64,000 bases of DNA from Sphingobium sp. AP50 (GCF_900109095.1 NZ_FNYZ01000015.1:90584-154583); one strand, 5' to 3'. Shown: positions 16,462-24,954, numbered from the stretch's first letter. Notes: generated by a model not told the origin, from the letters alone. Translations and numbers: made by a program.

Positions 16462-17730
16462 TTAGAGATCCTTTGCCAGCCGCAGTCCGGTGAACTGCCA
16501 GCGTTGGTGGGGGTAGAAGAAATTGCGATAGCTGGCCCGCACATGGCCACGCGGGGTGGCGGCGCTGCCGCCTTTCAGCACGAACTGGCCGGACATGAAC
16601 TTGCCATTATATTCGCCGACCGCGCCCGCCGCCGCGCGAAAGCCGGGATGCGGGCGATAGGCGCTGCCGGTCCATTCCCACACATCGCCGAACATCTGCG
16701 TCAACCCGGCGCCCGGTTCCGCGGGCAAGGGCCGGGGGCAGCCTGCGCCATCCAGCAAACGACCATGGACCGGCGCGACATTCTGCGCCGCGCTTTCCCA
16801 TTCCGCCTCCGTGGGCAGGCGTGCGCCCGCCCAACTGGCATAGGCGTCCGCCTCATAGAGGCTGATATGGGTGACGGGCGCGGCGGGGTTGACCGGCTGG
16901 CGGCCATCCAGCCCGAATCGGCTCCAGCCCGCTTCCCCCTGTTTCCAGTAGAGCGGACTGTCGATCGCCTCCGCCTGTACCCAGGCCCAGCCGTCCGACA
17001 GCCAATGGGCGGGATCGCGATAGCCGCCATCCTCGATGAAGGCGATCCATTCGCCATTGGTTATGGGGCGATGCGCCAGCGCATGGGGATGCAGCACCGT
17101 CTTGTGCCGTGGCCCCTCGCAATCGAAGGCGAAGCCGCTGCGGCCATCATCGCCTATCTCGACCAGTCCCTGCCGCCCCTCGATCCAGTGGAGCGGCCCT
17201 GGCAGGTCGACCGGCGCGGCGCTGGGCGCGTTGAACAGGGCTGGTTCCAGCGGGTTGCGCGAAAACAGGTGCAGCAAATCGGTCAGCAGCAATTCCTGAT
17301 GCTGCTGCTCATGCTGAAGCCCCAGCGTCACCAGCGCCCGCGCATCCTGCGGCAACATGCCGAGCGCGCCGATCAGCGCCGCGTCGACATGGGCGCGATA
17401 GGCCCGGATTTCACTCAGCGTCGGGCGGGTGAGCATCCCGCGTTGCGGCCGGGCGTGGCGCGGCCCTTCCGCCTCATAATAGCTGTTGAACAGGAAGGCG
17501 TAGCGCGGGTCGAACGGGCGATAGCCCGCCACATGATCGCGCAGGACGAATGTTTCGAAGAACCAGCTTGTATGGGCCAGATGCCATTTGGCGGGCGATG
17601 CGTCGGGCATCGACTGGACGGTCGCATCGGCATCGGACAGGGGGGCGGTCAGCGCTTCACTGAGCGCCCGAACGGCGCGGTAGCGTTCCTCCAGATCATC
17701 CTGATGGGCGTCCATCCAGCTTCTGGCCAT
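16462..17730 (-). CDS. egtB: Ergothioneine sulfoxide synthase EgtB
   Basis: 422 residues: N-terminal DinB-like domain with the iron-binding histidines in WHLAHTSWFFE and LQHEQQHQELLL, then a C-terminal formylglycine-generating-enzyme-like domain (LPTEAEWE, VWEWTGSAY, LKGGSAATP). EgtB is a mononuclear non-heme iron enzyme joining hercynine to a thiol donor with O2. It precedes egtD. No EgtA, EgtC or EgtE gene is adjacent, so the organism may use cysteine directly or encode the lyase elsewhere. Confidence 0.94.
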   Translation of the reverse strand: MARSWMDAHQDDLEERYRAVRALSEALTAPLSDADATVQSMPDASPAKWHLAHTSWFFETFVLRDHVAGYRPFDPRYAFLFNSYYEAEGPRHARPQRGMLTRPTLSEIRAYRAHVDAALIGALGMLPQDARALVTLGLQHEQQHQELLLTDLLHLFSRNPLEPALFNAPSAAPVDLPGPLHWIEGRQGLVEIGDDGRSGFAFDCEGPRHKTVLHPHALAHRPITNGEWIAFIEDGGYRDPAHWLSDGWAWVQAEAIDSPLYWKQGEAGWSRFGLDGRQPVNPAAPVTHISLYEADAYASWAGARLPTEAEWESAAQNVAPVHGRLLDGAGCPRPLPAEPGAGLTQMFGDVWEWTGSAYRPHPGFRAAAGAVGEYNGKFMSGQFVLKGGSAATPRGHVRASYRNFFYPHQRWQFTGLRLAKDL

Positions 17731-17814
17731 GCCTGCCCTTTCCCGATACGGTTGCGCCGCTCTCTTGCCTGAACAAGCGCATGAAGCGGGATGGGGTTCC
17801 GGCCCGCTGTCGGA

Positions 17815-18669
17815 TCACACCTCCTGAAAGAGCGGCGCGGCGCGGCAGATGCGGTCGCGGCCGGATTGTTTGGCGTCATACAGGGCTTCGTCGGCGCGGG
17901 CGAAAGTCTCCTCCAGATCGCCGCCATGCCAGCGACAGATGCCGGCGGAAAAGCTGATCGGGCGGCCATGCACGTCACCGATCGGATGGCTGCGCATTCG
18001 GCTGGCGATGCGGGCCAACGACCAGCTTGCCTCATCCTCGATACAATCCTGGAAGAAGATAGCGAATTCCTCGCCACCCCAGCGTGCGACCAGATCGACC
18101 CGGCGCATCAGCGCGGACAGGCGGGTGGCGAAGGCGGCGAGCACCCGGTCGCCTTCCTCATGACCCTTCAGGTCGTTGACCCGCTTGAAATAGTCGATGT
18201 CGATGATCGCGATGCAGCCGCGCCGCCGTTCGGGCGGCAGGGCGTCCAGTCCGGCCAGGAAGCCGCGGCGATTGGCGATGCCGGTCAGCGGGTCTTCATG
18301 CGCGGCCTGATGCAGATCCTCCATGCGGTCGCGGGTGGCGCTGGCGACGCGCTGGACCCCGGCATAGAGCGTCTGGATCACATCGCCCACTTCGGGCAGG
18401 GCGACGCCGTCTTCCTTCGCTTCATGCAGGGCATCGGCCAGCGCATGGATCGGATTGAGCAACGCGCCGATGCCGAACAGGGCGATGGCGGTGCCGACCA
18501 CGGTGGCCAGCGTCAGCAGCACAAACTCTGCCAGCGCGATGCGGCCGGTCGAAAGCCCCCAGACCAGATAGCCCAATAGCGGCATATGGGTGGCGACGAA
18601 GCAGAGGGTGAAGAGGCGCAAGCGCAGAGATCGTGGAAAAATAAAAGACGTGGCCAGATAGAATTGCAC
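17815..18669 (-). CDS. Membrane-bound diguanylate cyclase (GGEEF)
   Basis: 284 residues: two hydrophobic segments (about 15-35 and 42-72), a HAMP-like/coiled linker, then a GGDEF domain with active-site motif RWGGEEF. An RxxD inhibitory I-site (RRVD) lies five residues before GGEEF, implying feedback control by c-di-GMP. Other family marks are DPLTGIANRRGF and DIDYFKRVND. It makes c-di-GMP at the inner membrane. No sensory domain beyond the membrane anchor is seen. Confidence 0.92.
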   Translation of the reverse strand: MQFYLATSFIFPRSLRLRLFTLCFVATHMPLLGYLVWGLSTGRIALAEFVLLTLATVVGTAIALFGIGALLNPIHALADALHEAKEDGVALPEVGDVIQTLYAGVQRVASATRDRMEDLHQAAHEDPLTGIANRRGFLAGLDALPPERRRGCIAIIDIDYFKRVNDLKGHEEGDRVLAAFATRLSALMRRVDLVARWGGEEFAIFFQDCIEDEASWSLARIASRMRSHPIGDVHGRPISFSAGICRWHGGDLEETFARADEALYDAKQSGRDRICRAAPLFQEV

Positions 18670-18812
18670 GGCATCCCCCGTTTATTGTGCGACTGCACAG
18701 GGCATGTCCGGGGACGGGTCTAAACACATGCTGAAGGAACAGGGTTAACGCGCCGCTACCGGACAAAGCGTGTGGCGGGCGAGTCGAGCCGTGTTGTCAC
18801 TGTGTGGCCGCC

Positions 18813-19382
18813 TTAACGCGACGCGCCGGGCACCCATTTGACGTCGGCAGCGCCATTATCGTTGAGTCGCCGCGCCAGCACGAACAGCAGATCGGACAGG
18901 CGATTGAGATAGGCGAGCGCATGGGGGTTGATCGCGACCTCGGCGGCAGCGGCGGTAGCGCTGCGTTCGGCCCGGCGGGTGATCGCACGGGCCAGATGGA
19001 CGGCGGCGGCGGCCGACGATCCGCCCGGCAGGATGAAACTGTCCAGCGGGGCGAGATCGGCATTCACCCTGTCGATTTCCTGTTCCAGCCGATCGACCTG
19101 CCCCGCGATGATGCGCAGCGCCCAGGGTTCGTCCGCGCCCTGCGGGATCGGCGTGGCGAGGTCCGCGCCCAGATCGAACAGGTCGTTCTGGATCACCGTC
19201 AGCCAGCGACTTTCCGGCCGGGCACCCATGGCGACGATGGCCAGGCCGATCGCGCTGTTCGTCTCATCGACATCGCCCACCGCCTGCATGCGCGGCGCAT
19301 GTTTGGGCAGACGCGATCCGTCGACCAGTCCGGTGGTGCCGGAGTCGCCGGTGCGGGTGTAGATCTTGTTCAGCTTGACCAT
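18813..19382 (-). CDS. PduO-type cob(I)alamin adenosyltransferase
   Basis: 189 residues starting MVKLNKIYTRTGDSGTTGLV. Frame upstream of 19382 lacks family similarity and was excluded. The N-terminal TRTGDSG ATP-binding motif, the RLPKH segment and VHLARAITRRAERS near the C-terminus match PduO/MMAB-type ATP:corrinoid adenosyltransferases, which make adenosylcobalamin. The HIG1-like gene and gluQRS upstream are on the same strand. Confidence 0.93.
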   Translation of the reverse strand: MVKLNKIYTRTGDSGTTGLVDGSRLPKHAPRMQAVGDVDETNSAIGLAIVAMGARPESRWLTVIQNDLFDLGADLATPIPQGADEPWALRIIAGQVDRLEQEIDRVNADLAPLDSFILPGGSSAAAAVHLARAITRRAERSATAAAAEVAINPHALAYLNRLSDLLFVLARRLNDNGAADVKWVPGASR

Positions 19383-19451
19383 CGGCTTGGTCCTTGATGT
19401 GGGAGGGGTGGCGGGGCGCGCCTCCTGACACAACATGGCATCCTGTGGCCC

Positions 19452-19500
19452 GCCCCCTCCGTCAGCCCTTCGGGCTGCCACCTCCCCGCGAGCGGGGAGG
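19452..19500. repeat. Small intergenic double hairpin
   Basis: AGCCCTTCGGGCT followed by CCTCCCCGCGAGCGGGGAGG, two adjacent perfect hairpins between the HIG1-like gene and the adenosyltransferase gene. Confidence 0.6.
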
Positions 19501-19511
19501 ATGCTTTTGTG

Positions 19512-19748
19512 TCAGCCGTGGCCCTTGGCCATCAGCAGGATCGCGACGATGATGACTGCGCCCGCCTGAAACAGGATGCGGTTCATCATCATCCTGTTCT
19601 GCTTCAGCCGCGCGGGGCTGGGGCCGCTGCCTTCCGGCGCGTTCAGATCCTCCTTGGTCGTCTGGAGGAAGGCGATGATGCCGCGGACCAGCGCGACCAG
19701 CGTCGCGATCATGGCCAGGATCAGGGCGATGACGAGGATCGTAGTCAT
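19512..19748 (-). CDS. HIG1-domain-like twin-transmembrane protein
   Basis: 78 residues from ATG 19748: TM helix 1 (residues 2-28), a short loop with TTKEDLNAPEG, then RMMMNRILFQAGAV and a second helix. Two helices with an RxxxxxR-type loop are typical of HIG1/twin-TM proteins, which in eukaryotes associate with cytochrome oxidase. The bacterial role is unproven. The start lies 10 bases after the gluQRS stop, so it is probably cotranscribed with gluQRS. Confidence 0.75.
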   Translation of the reverse strand: MTTILVIALILAMIATLVALVRGIIAFLQTTKEDLNAPEGSGPSPARLKQNRMMMNRILFQAGAVIIVAILLMAKGHG

Positions 19749-19758
19749 GAAGGCGATG

Positions 19759-20697
19759 CTAGGCGCTTGCGAGCGCGATGCCAATGGGAAAGCGCCCGGC
19801 CCGCAGGTCCGTCGCCAGCGCGTGCGGATCGACCCCCTGCGCCCGCAGATCGGCCAGCGCGATCGATCCGTCCCGCTTGGCCAGCCGGCGGCCATCCGGC
19901 CCCACCAGCAGCGGATGGTGGAGATAGGCGGGGGAGGGCAAATCGAGCAGCGCCTGAAGCAGGCGGTGGATATCGGTCGCGCTGCGCAGATCATCGCCGC
20001 GCAGCACATGGGTCACCCCCATCGCGGCATCGTCCAGCGTGCAGGACAGGTGATAGCTGGCCGGCGCATCCTTGCGCGCCAGCACGACATCGCCATGGGC
20101 GAGCGGGTGGGCTAAAACCTCCGTTCGTACTGAGCCTGTCGAAGGGAGCGCGCGTGCTTCGACAGGCTCAGTACGAACGGGGGATGGTAAAGCCATCCAG
20201 CATAGTTCGCCCGCCATCCCCACCGCCTTCGCCATGTCGATCCGCCAGGCATGCGCTTCCCCCGCCGCGATGCGCTGTGCCCCTTCGCTCGCCGACAGTC
20301 CCCGGCACGTCCCCGGATAGAGTGTCCCCTCCGGCCCGTGCGGCGCGGTCAGGCTGGCCTGAATATCGGCACGGGTGCAGAAACAGGGATAGAGCAGGTC
20401 CATGGCGCGCAGCTGGTCCAGCGCCGCCTCATAGTGGGCGATCCGCTGCGACTGGAAGATGACCTCGCCGTCCCAGTCCACGCCCAGCCAGCGCAGGTCT
20501 TCCATCATCCCCGCGACATGCTCCGGCCGGCTGCGGGTGCCGTCTATATCCTCGATCCGCAGCCGGAAGGCGCCACCCGCCGCGCGGGCCATGTCCAGCG
20601 CCAGCAGCGCCGACCAGCCATGGCCGACATGCAGCTTTCCGGTCGGGCTGGGGGCGAAGCGGGTCACCATATGCTGTGGTGCGACAAGATGAGTCAT
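19759..20697 (-). CDS. gluQ: Glutamyl-Q tRNA(Asp) synthetase with an in-frame palindromic repeat insertion
   Basis: 312 residues. Class I synthetase HIGH-like motif GKLHVGH at about 20-26, zinc-type YPCFCTR and KMSKS-like RLAKRDGS. It lacks the anticodon-binding domain of GltX, as expected for GluQRS, which glutamylates queuosine in tRNA-Asp. Residues about 173-193 (SPVRTEPVEARALPSTGSVR) are encoded by a 60-bp perfect palindromic repeat whose length is exactly 20 codons. Flanking blocks (GELCWMAL and HGDVVLARKD) look intact, so the gene probably works with an extra loop. Confidence 0.9.
   Translation of the reverse strand: MTHLVAPQHMVTRFAPSPTGKLHVGHGWSALLALDMARAAGGAFRLRIEDIDGTRSRPEHVAGMMEDLRWLGVDWDGEVIFQSQRIAHYEAALDQLRAMDLLYPCFCTRADIQASLTAPHGPEGTLYPGTCRGLSASEGAQRIAAGEAHAWRIDMAKAVGMAGELCWMALPSPVRTEPVEARALPSTGSVRTEVLAHPLAHGDVVLARKDAPASYHLSCTLDDAAMGVTHVLRGDDLRSATDIHRLLQALLDLPSPAYLHHPLLVGPDGRRLAKRDGSIALADLRAQGVDPHALATDLRAGRFPIGIALASA
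20121..20180. repeat. Family A-related palindrome inserted within gluQ
   Basis: Two 24-base arms are perfect inverted repeats separated by a 12-base loop, total 60 bp. The ends CCGTTCGTaCTGAG and TGTCGAAG match the core of the intergenic family A repeats, though the element is shorter. It is read through in frame on the minus strand. Confidence 0.92.
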
Positions 20698-20792
20698 ACA
20701 GGCTCTTGACGAGGGATATTCGTTAATGCTGTCATGCCCTTGTCACGTTGCTGGACGATCAGCAGCGTCGGCCAAGGGGGAAGAAGGTTTCT

Positions 20793-21359
20793 ATGTACCA
20801 TCCCGACCTTATACGACATCCGGAAAATTGTCCGGCGCTTGTGTTGAATGCGGATTATACGCCGCTCAGCTATTATCCGTTGAGCCTGTGGCCTTGGCAG
20901 ACCGCGATCAAGGCGGTGTTTCTGGACCGGGTGGACATCATCTCCAGCTATGAGCGACAGGTTCACAGCCCCAGCCTGGAAATGAAGATCCCCTCGGTGA
21001 TCGCGCTGAAGCAATATGTGAAGCCGTCCGAACATCCCGCCTTCACCCGGTTCAACCTGTTCCTGCGCGACAAATTTTCCTGCCAATATTGCGGCGTCAC
21101 CCATGATCTGACCTTCGACCATGTCGTGCCGCGCCGCGCGGGCGGGCGCACGACGTGGGAGAATGTCGCGACCGCCTGTTCGCCCTGCAACCTCAAAAAG
21201 GGCGGGCGCACGCCCCGGCAAGCGGGCATGAAGCTGCATGTCCAGCCGATCCGGCCGACCAGCTGGCAATTGCAGGAACATGGCCGTGCCTTCCCGCCCG
21301 GCTATCTGCACGAAAGCTGGCGCGACTGGCTCTATTGGGATGTCGAGTTGCTGGCGTGA
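20793..21359 (+). CDS. HNH endonuclease
   Basis: 188 residues from ATG 20793, behind GGGGGAAGAAGG. HNH core: CQYCG...DLTFDHVVPRRAGG...WENVATACSPCNLKKGG, with the CxxC pairs binding structural zinc and the DH and N residues catalytic. This lone type, beginning with an ALVLNADYTPLSYYPLSLW block, is common in alphaproteobacteria; its DNA substrate is unknown. It overlaps the next gene by GTGA. Confidence 0.9.
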   Translation: MYHPDLIRHPENCPALVLNADYTPLSYYPLSLWPWQTAIKAVFLDRVDIISSYERQVHSPSLEMKIPSVIALKQYVKPSEHPAFTRFNLFLRDKFSCQYCGVTHDLTFDHVVPRRAGGRTTWENVATACSPCNLKKGGRTPRQAGMKLHVQPIRPTSWQLQEHGRAFPPGYLHESWRDWLYWDVELLA

Positions 21360-21643
21360 CCGGCGCGCGGGCGCGCGGGCTGGCCTTTGTGTGCCTGCTC
21401 CTGTCGCCCGTCGCACTCCACGCGCAGGAGGATCATAGCGGCCTCACCCGCGCCAAATATGTGCGCGGTTGCCTGATGTGCCACAATCGCGCCGCACCCG
21501 AAGGCATTTCGCCCGCCATATTGGCTGGCCTATATCCCGAACACGGCCTGACCCCGGCAAAGGCGATGCCAGGCGTCACCTGCTGGCGCCGCTGCACGAC
21601 CTGCTTCCCGCCGGAGCCGAAAGGGACGCCGTCCGGGCGTTGA
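21356..21643 (+). CDS. Small exported cysteine-rich protein
   Basis: GTG start overlapping the HNH stop (GTGA), 95 residues. A Sec signal peptide (ARGLAFVCLLLSPVALHAQ) is followed by a mature part with CLMCHN and CWRRCTTC clusters. CLMCH resembles a c-type haem motif (CxxCH), so it could be a tiny cytochrome, but the second cluster could instead be metal-binding. No family recognised. Overlap with the HNH gene implies coupled translation. Confidence 0.6.
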   Translation: MTGARARGLAFVCLLLSPVALHAQEDHSGLTRAKYVRGCLMCHNRAAPEGISPAILAGLYPEHGLTPAKAMPGVTCWRRCTTCFPPEPKGTPSGR

Positions 21644-21707
21644 GTTGGCGTGGTGTTGCTGGAGAGGGCGCCGATACGGTGCATCACGGGCGCAATCTGT
21701 TCCAATG

Positions 21708-21798
21708 TGGCGGAGCGGCAGGGATTCGAACCCTGGATACGCTTTTGGCGTATACTCACTTTCCAGGCGAGCGCCTTCGACCACTCGGCCACCGCTCC
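21708..21798 (-). tRNA. tRNA-Ser (anticodon GGA)
   Basis: Read on the minus strand: acceptor GGAGCGG pairing with CCGCTCC, discriminator G and encoded CCA. D-arm TGGCCGAGTGG, anticodon stem-loop with GGA in CTGGAAA, a long variable arm around TATACGCCAAAAGCGTA and T-arm GGGTTCGAATCCC. The long variable arm is diagnostic of tRNA-Ser. Confidence 0.97.
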
Positions 21799-21901
21799 GC
21801 ATATCGCTGGAGGCGGCTCCCTATCGTGGCGCGTCGCGCTAGGCAAGGGGCATTGGTGCAAGGCTTTACATTATGTCGCGCGCGCTGTTTGATCGCGCAC
21901 C

Positions 21902-22798
21902 ATGAGCCATCGCCTTCCCATCGCCGCCCTGCTCGCATCGCTGAGCGCCGTCCCCGTGCTTGCCGCCGATGCGCCCGCGACCACGCCTTCCGCCGTCGTG
22001 GCGCAGGCACCGGCCTCCGCTTGGCGCGCCATTCCGGCCGAGGAATTGCTGGTGATGACGATCGAGGGCGGCAAGCGGGTCGTCATCCAGCTTGCACCGG
22101 CCTTCGCGCCGCGCCACGTCGCCAATATTCAGGCGCTGGCGAAGGCGCATTGGTGGGACGGGACCAGCATCAACCGGGTGCAGGATAATTATGTGGTTCA
22201 ATGGGGCGACGCGACCGAGAAGAAGCCGATGCCGCCCGGCTTGTCCGTCACCAGTACGGAGGATTATACCGTGTCGATCGCCAATCGGCGGCTGGCGATC
22301 ACGCCTTTGCCCTATGCCGATCCCTATGCGGCCAAGGCCGGCTTTGTCGGCGGCTGGCCGGTGGCGATGGATGGATCGGCCGCCTGGCTGCCGCATTGCT
22401 ATGGCGCGGTCGGCGTGGGCCGCAATATCTCGCCCGATGCCGGGACCGGCGCGGAACTCTACACCGTGATCGGGCAGGCGCCGCGTCAGCTCGATCGCAA
22501 CATCGCGGTGGTGGGGCGGATTATCGAGGGCATGGCGAACCTGTCGAGCCTGCCGCGCGGCACCGGAGACCTCGGCTTCTACACGCCGCAGGAACATCAG
22601 GTGCCGATCTTGTCCGTGCGCCTTGCCAGCGAGTTGCCGGAGGCGGAACGGCCGCATTTTCAGGTGATGGACGTCGCGTCGCCCAGTTTCGCGGATTATC
22701 TGCGCCTGCGCGCCAACCGGAAAGATGATTTCTACGATCGTCCCGCCGGCGGCGTGGACATCTGCAATGCGCCGGTGCCGGTCAGGGCTGCGCCATAA
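21902..22798 (+). CDS. Periplasmic cyclophilin-type peptidyl-prolyl isomerase
   Basis: 298 residues with a Sec signal peptide (about 1-21). A cyclophilin fold is suggested by LVMTIEGGKRVVIQLAPAFAPRHVANIQALA, WWDGTSINRVQDNYVVQWGD and the late VIGQAPRQLDRNIAVVGRI. Inserts make it longer than minimal cyclophilins, as is usual for sphingomonad homologues. It probably assists folding of outer-membrane or periplasmic proteins. Confidence 0.87.
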   Translation: MSHRLPIAALLASLSAVPVLAADAPATTPSAVVAQAPASAWRAIPAEELLVMTIEGGKRVVIQLAPAFAPRHVANIQALAKAHWWDGTSINRVQDNYVVQWGDATEKKPMPPGLSVTSTEDYTVSIANRRLAITPLPYADPYAAKAGFVGGWPVAMDGSAAWLPHCYGAVGVGRNISPDAGTGAELYTVIGQAPRQLDRNIAVVGRIIEGMANLSSLPRGTGDLGFYTPQEHQVPILSVRLASELPEAERPHFQVMDVASPSFADYLRLRANRKDDFYDRPAGGVDICNAPVPVRAAP

Positions 22799-22865
22799 GC
22801 GATTTCAAGCCTGATGCCGCATCCGATGTTTGGAAATGGCATCTCCTGTGCCGAAATCGCGCCCA

Positions 22866-23333
22866 TCAAAGACGTAGCCCGCGCAGGCGATAGCCCTGCC
22901 AGTTGCGGATGCGGCGGATGGCAAAGCTGGTGCGGATTGCCGATACACCGGGCAGGCGCGCCAGACAGTCGCGATGGATGGCGTCGAAGCCCTTCAGGTC
23001 TGCCGCCGCTACCCGCAACAGATAGTCGGCCTGCCCAGCCATCAGATGGCATTCCAATATTTCGGGGAAGTCCGCCACGGCCGTTTCGAACCGGTCCATC
23101 GTCTCGCGGCTCTGGCTGGTCAGCGACATCTCGACAAAGGCGTGCAGCGTCAGGCCCAGTGCCTCCGGGTCCAGTTGCGCCGCATAGCCCGCGATCAGCC
23201 CGGCATCCTCCAGCGACTTGATGCGCCGGTGGCAGGCGGAAGCGGACAGGCCGATATGCTCGCCCAGTTCCGCCATCGACCGGCGTGAGTCGGCCTGCAA
23301 CGCTTCCAGCAACGCGACATCGAACCGATCCAT
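22866..23333 (-). CDS. Lrp/AsnC-family regulator (probable regulator of ald)
   Basis: 155 residues: N-terminal helix-turn-helix (MAELGEHIGLSASACHRRIK) and C-terminal RAM ligand-binding domain (GYAAQLDPEALGLTLHAF; MAGQADYLLRVAA). It is divergent from alanine dehydrogenase, with a palindromic site in the shared 154-bp region directly beside its start codon. Lrp/AldR-type proteins commonly activate ald in response to alanine, so this role is inferred. Confidence 0.92.
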   Translation of the reverse strand: MDRFDVALLEALQADSRRSMAELGEHIGLSASACHRRIKSLEDAGLIAGYAAQLDPEALGLTLHAFVEMSLTSQSRETMDRFETAVADFPEILECHLMAGQADYLLRVAAADLKGFDAIHRDCLARLPGVSAIRTSFAIRRIRNWQGYRLRGLRL

Positions 23334-23336
23334 GCA

Positions 23337-23374
23337 ATGATATCCTGATAAATATAATTTATGCAGGATATCAT
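23337..23374. promoter_or_regulatory. Lrp-type palindromic operator between the Lrp regulator and ald
   Basis: Perfect 11-base arms ATGATATCCTG/CAGGATATCAT flank an AT-rich centre (ATAAATATAATTTATG) that is itself nearly symmetric. It begins three bases from the regulator start codon. An AT-rich centre with symmetric ends is typical of Lrp-family sites. It could serve both autoregulation and ald activation. Confidence 0.7.
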
Positions 23375-23487
23375 CCTGATCCTCTCAGCCAAAGCCGGAA
23401 AATCAGGGAACATAAACCGACTCGTCTGCGCTATCCTGTGGTCATGAGGATGCGCATCGGCGCGCCGCCTGATTTTTTCGGAGAGTC

Positions 23488-24606
23488 ATGATGATCGTCG
23501 GCACCGTCAAAGAGATCAAGAATCACGAATATCGCGTCGGCCTGACGCCCGAAAGCGTGCATGAACTGACCGCCCATGGGCATCGCGTACTGGTGGAAAG
23601 CGGCGCGGGCGAGGGGATCGGCGCGCATGACGCACTGTACGAAAAGGCGGGTGCCGAAATCGTCGCGACCGCCGCCGAGATTTTCGCCACGGCGGACATG
23701 ATCGTGAAGGTGAAGGAGCCGCAGGCCGTAGAGCGCGCCATGCTGCGCTCCGGCCAGATTCTCTACACCTATCTCCACCTCGCCCCCGATCCGGAGCAGA
23801 CCCGCGACCTGATCGCCTCTGGCGCGACCTGCATCGCCTATGAAACCGTGACCGACGCTAGCGGCGGCCTGCCGTTGCTCAAGCCCATGAGCCAGGTGGC
23901 TGGCCGCATGGCGATTCAGGCTGGCGCCACCGCACTGGAAAAGGCGCATGGCGGCCGTGGCGTGCTGCTGGGCGGCGTGCCGGGCGTGCTCCCGGCCAAG
24001 GTCGCGGTGATCGGCGGCGGTGTCGTCGGCTTCAACGCGGCGCAGATGGCGGCGGGCCTGGGCGCAGACGTCACCATTCTCGACCGCAGCCCCGAAGTGC
24101 TGGAAAAGCTGGGCATGTATTTCGAGGCGCGGGCCAAGACCCGTTTCTCCAACCGCGCGAACCTGGCCGAATGCGTGGCCGAGGCCGATCTGGTGATCGG
24201 CGCGGTGCTGATCCCCGGCGCCGCCGCGCCCAAGCTGGTCAGCGCGGAAATGCTCAAGACCATGAAGAAGGGGGCGGTGCTGGTCGACGTCGCGATCGAT
24301 CAGGGCGGCTGCTTTGAAACCAGCCACGCCACCACCCATGCCGATCCGACCTATATCGTCGATGGCGTGGTCCATTATTGCGTCGCCAACATGCCCGGCG
24401 CGGTCGCCCGCACCAGCACCTATGCGCTTAACAATGTGACGCTGCCCCATGCGCTGCGCATCGCCGAACTGGGCTGGAAGGAAGCGCTGCGCCGCGATCC
24501 GCACCTGCGCGAAGGGCTCAATGTCTGGGACGGCAAGGTGACCTATCGCGCCGTCGCCGACGATCTGGGCCTGCCCTACTCCCCGGCGGAAGAAGCGATC
24601 GCCTGA
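23488..24606 (+). CDS. ald: Alanine dehydrogenase
   Basis: 372 residues, the standard length. N-terminal MIVGTVKEIKNHEYRVGLTP, substrate residues in RVGLTP and KVKEP, Rossmann motif VAVIGGGVVGFNAAQMAAGLGADV and the conserved DVAIDQGGCFETSHATTH. It converts alanine and NAD+ to pyruvate and ammonium reversibly. ATG 23488 is followed by a second ATG codon; either could start. Divergent from the Lrp-type regulator and followed by a double hairpin terminator. Confidence 0.96.
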   Translation: MMIVGTVKEIKNHEYRVGLTPESVHELTAHGHRVLVESGAGEGIGAHDALYEKAGAEIVATAAEIFATADMIVKVKEPQAVERAMLRSGQILYTYLHLAPDPEQTRDLIASGATCIAYETVTDASGGLPLLKPMSQVAGRMAIQAGATALEKAHGGRGVLLGGVPGVLPAKVAVIGGGVVGFNAAQMAAGLGADVTILDRSPEVLEKLGMYFEARAKTRFSNRANLAECVAEADLVIGAVLIPGAAAPKLVSAEMLKTMKKGAVLVDVAIDQGGCFETSHATTHADPTYIVDGVVHYCVANMPGAVARTSTYALNNVTLPHALRIAELGWKEALRRDPHLREGLNVWDGKVTYRAVADDLGLPYSPAEEAIA

Positions 24607-24622
24607 TCCCTGCAGGCGGTGA

Positions 24623-24695
24623 TCCGGCGCTCCGACAGGCGCCGGACAAAAAGCGGCGTCAGCTCCTTCCTGGAGCTGACGCCCTTTATTTTTCT
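24623..24695 (+). terminator. Terminator after ald (two hairpins)
   Basis: TCCGGCGC/GCGCCGGA hairpin at 24623-24646, then GGCGTCAGCTCC/GGAGCTGACGCC at 24655-24683 followed by a T-rich run. Confidence 0.85.
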
Positions 24696-24861
24696 TGCGC
24701 CTTTGATCCAGCAATTCCGGGCATTGTTTCCCGATCGCGTCAGCCCTCGGCAGAATCTGTTGCGGGTTCCGCCCCCTTGTTCGTCTAGCCGGGACAGGGG
24801 GACATGACCACATGCCCCCCATGCATCCTGGTTCCGCCGAAGAGAGGCATGGTTTAACGTC

Positions 24862-24954
24862 ATGGTCGATTACCCAAAATTCGCCGCCTTGATCCGCAAC
24901 GGCGAACGCAGCAATGTGCGCGTTCGCAGCACTGTGCAGAAAGGGGCGCGCTGA
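24862..24954 (+). CDS. Possible 30-aa coupled leader peptide upstream of the TauE/SafE gene
   Basis: ATG 24862 opens a 30-codon frame (MVDYPKFAALIRNGERSNVR...) whose TGA overlaps the next gene's ATG as TGATG. An AGAGAGG lies upstream at a somewhat long spacing. The product is basic with no hydrophobic segment. Overlap suggests translational coupling to the transporter. It could instead be chance; homologues are not known to me. The 24696-24861 stretch before it shows no gene. Confidence 0.35.
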   Translation: MVDYPKFAALIRNGERSNVRVRSTVQKGAR

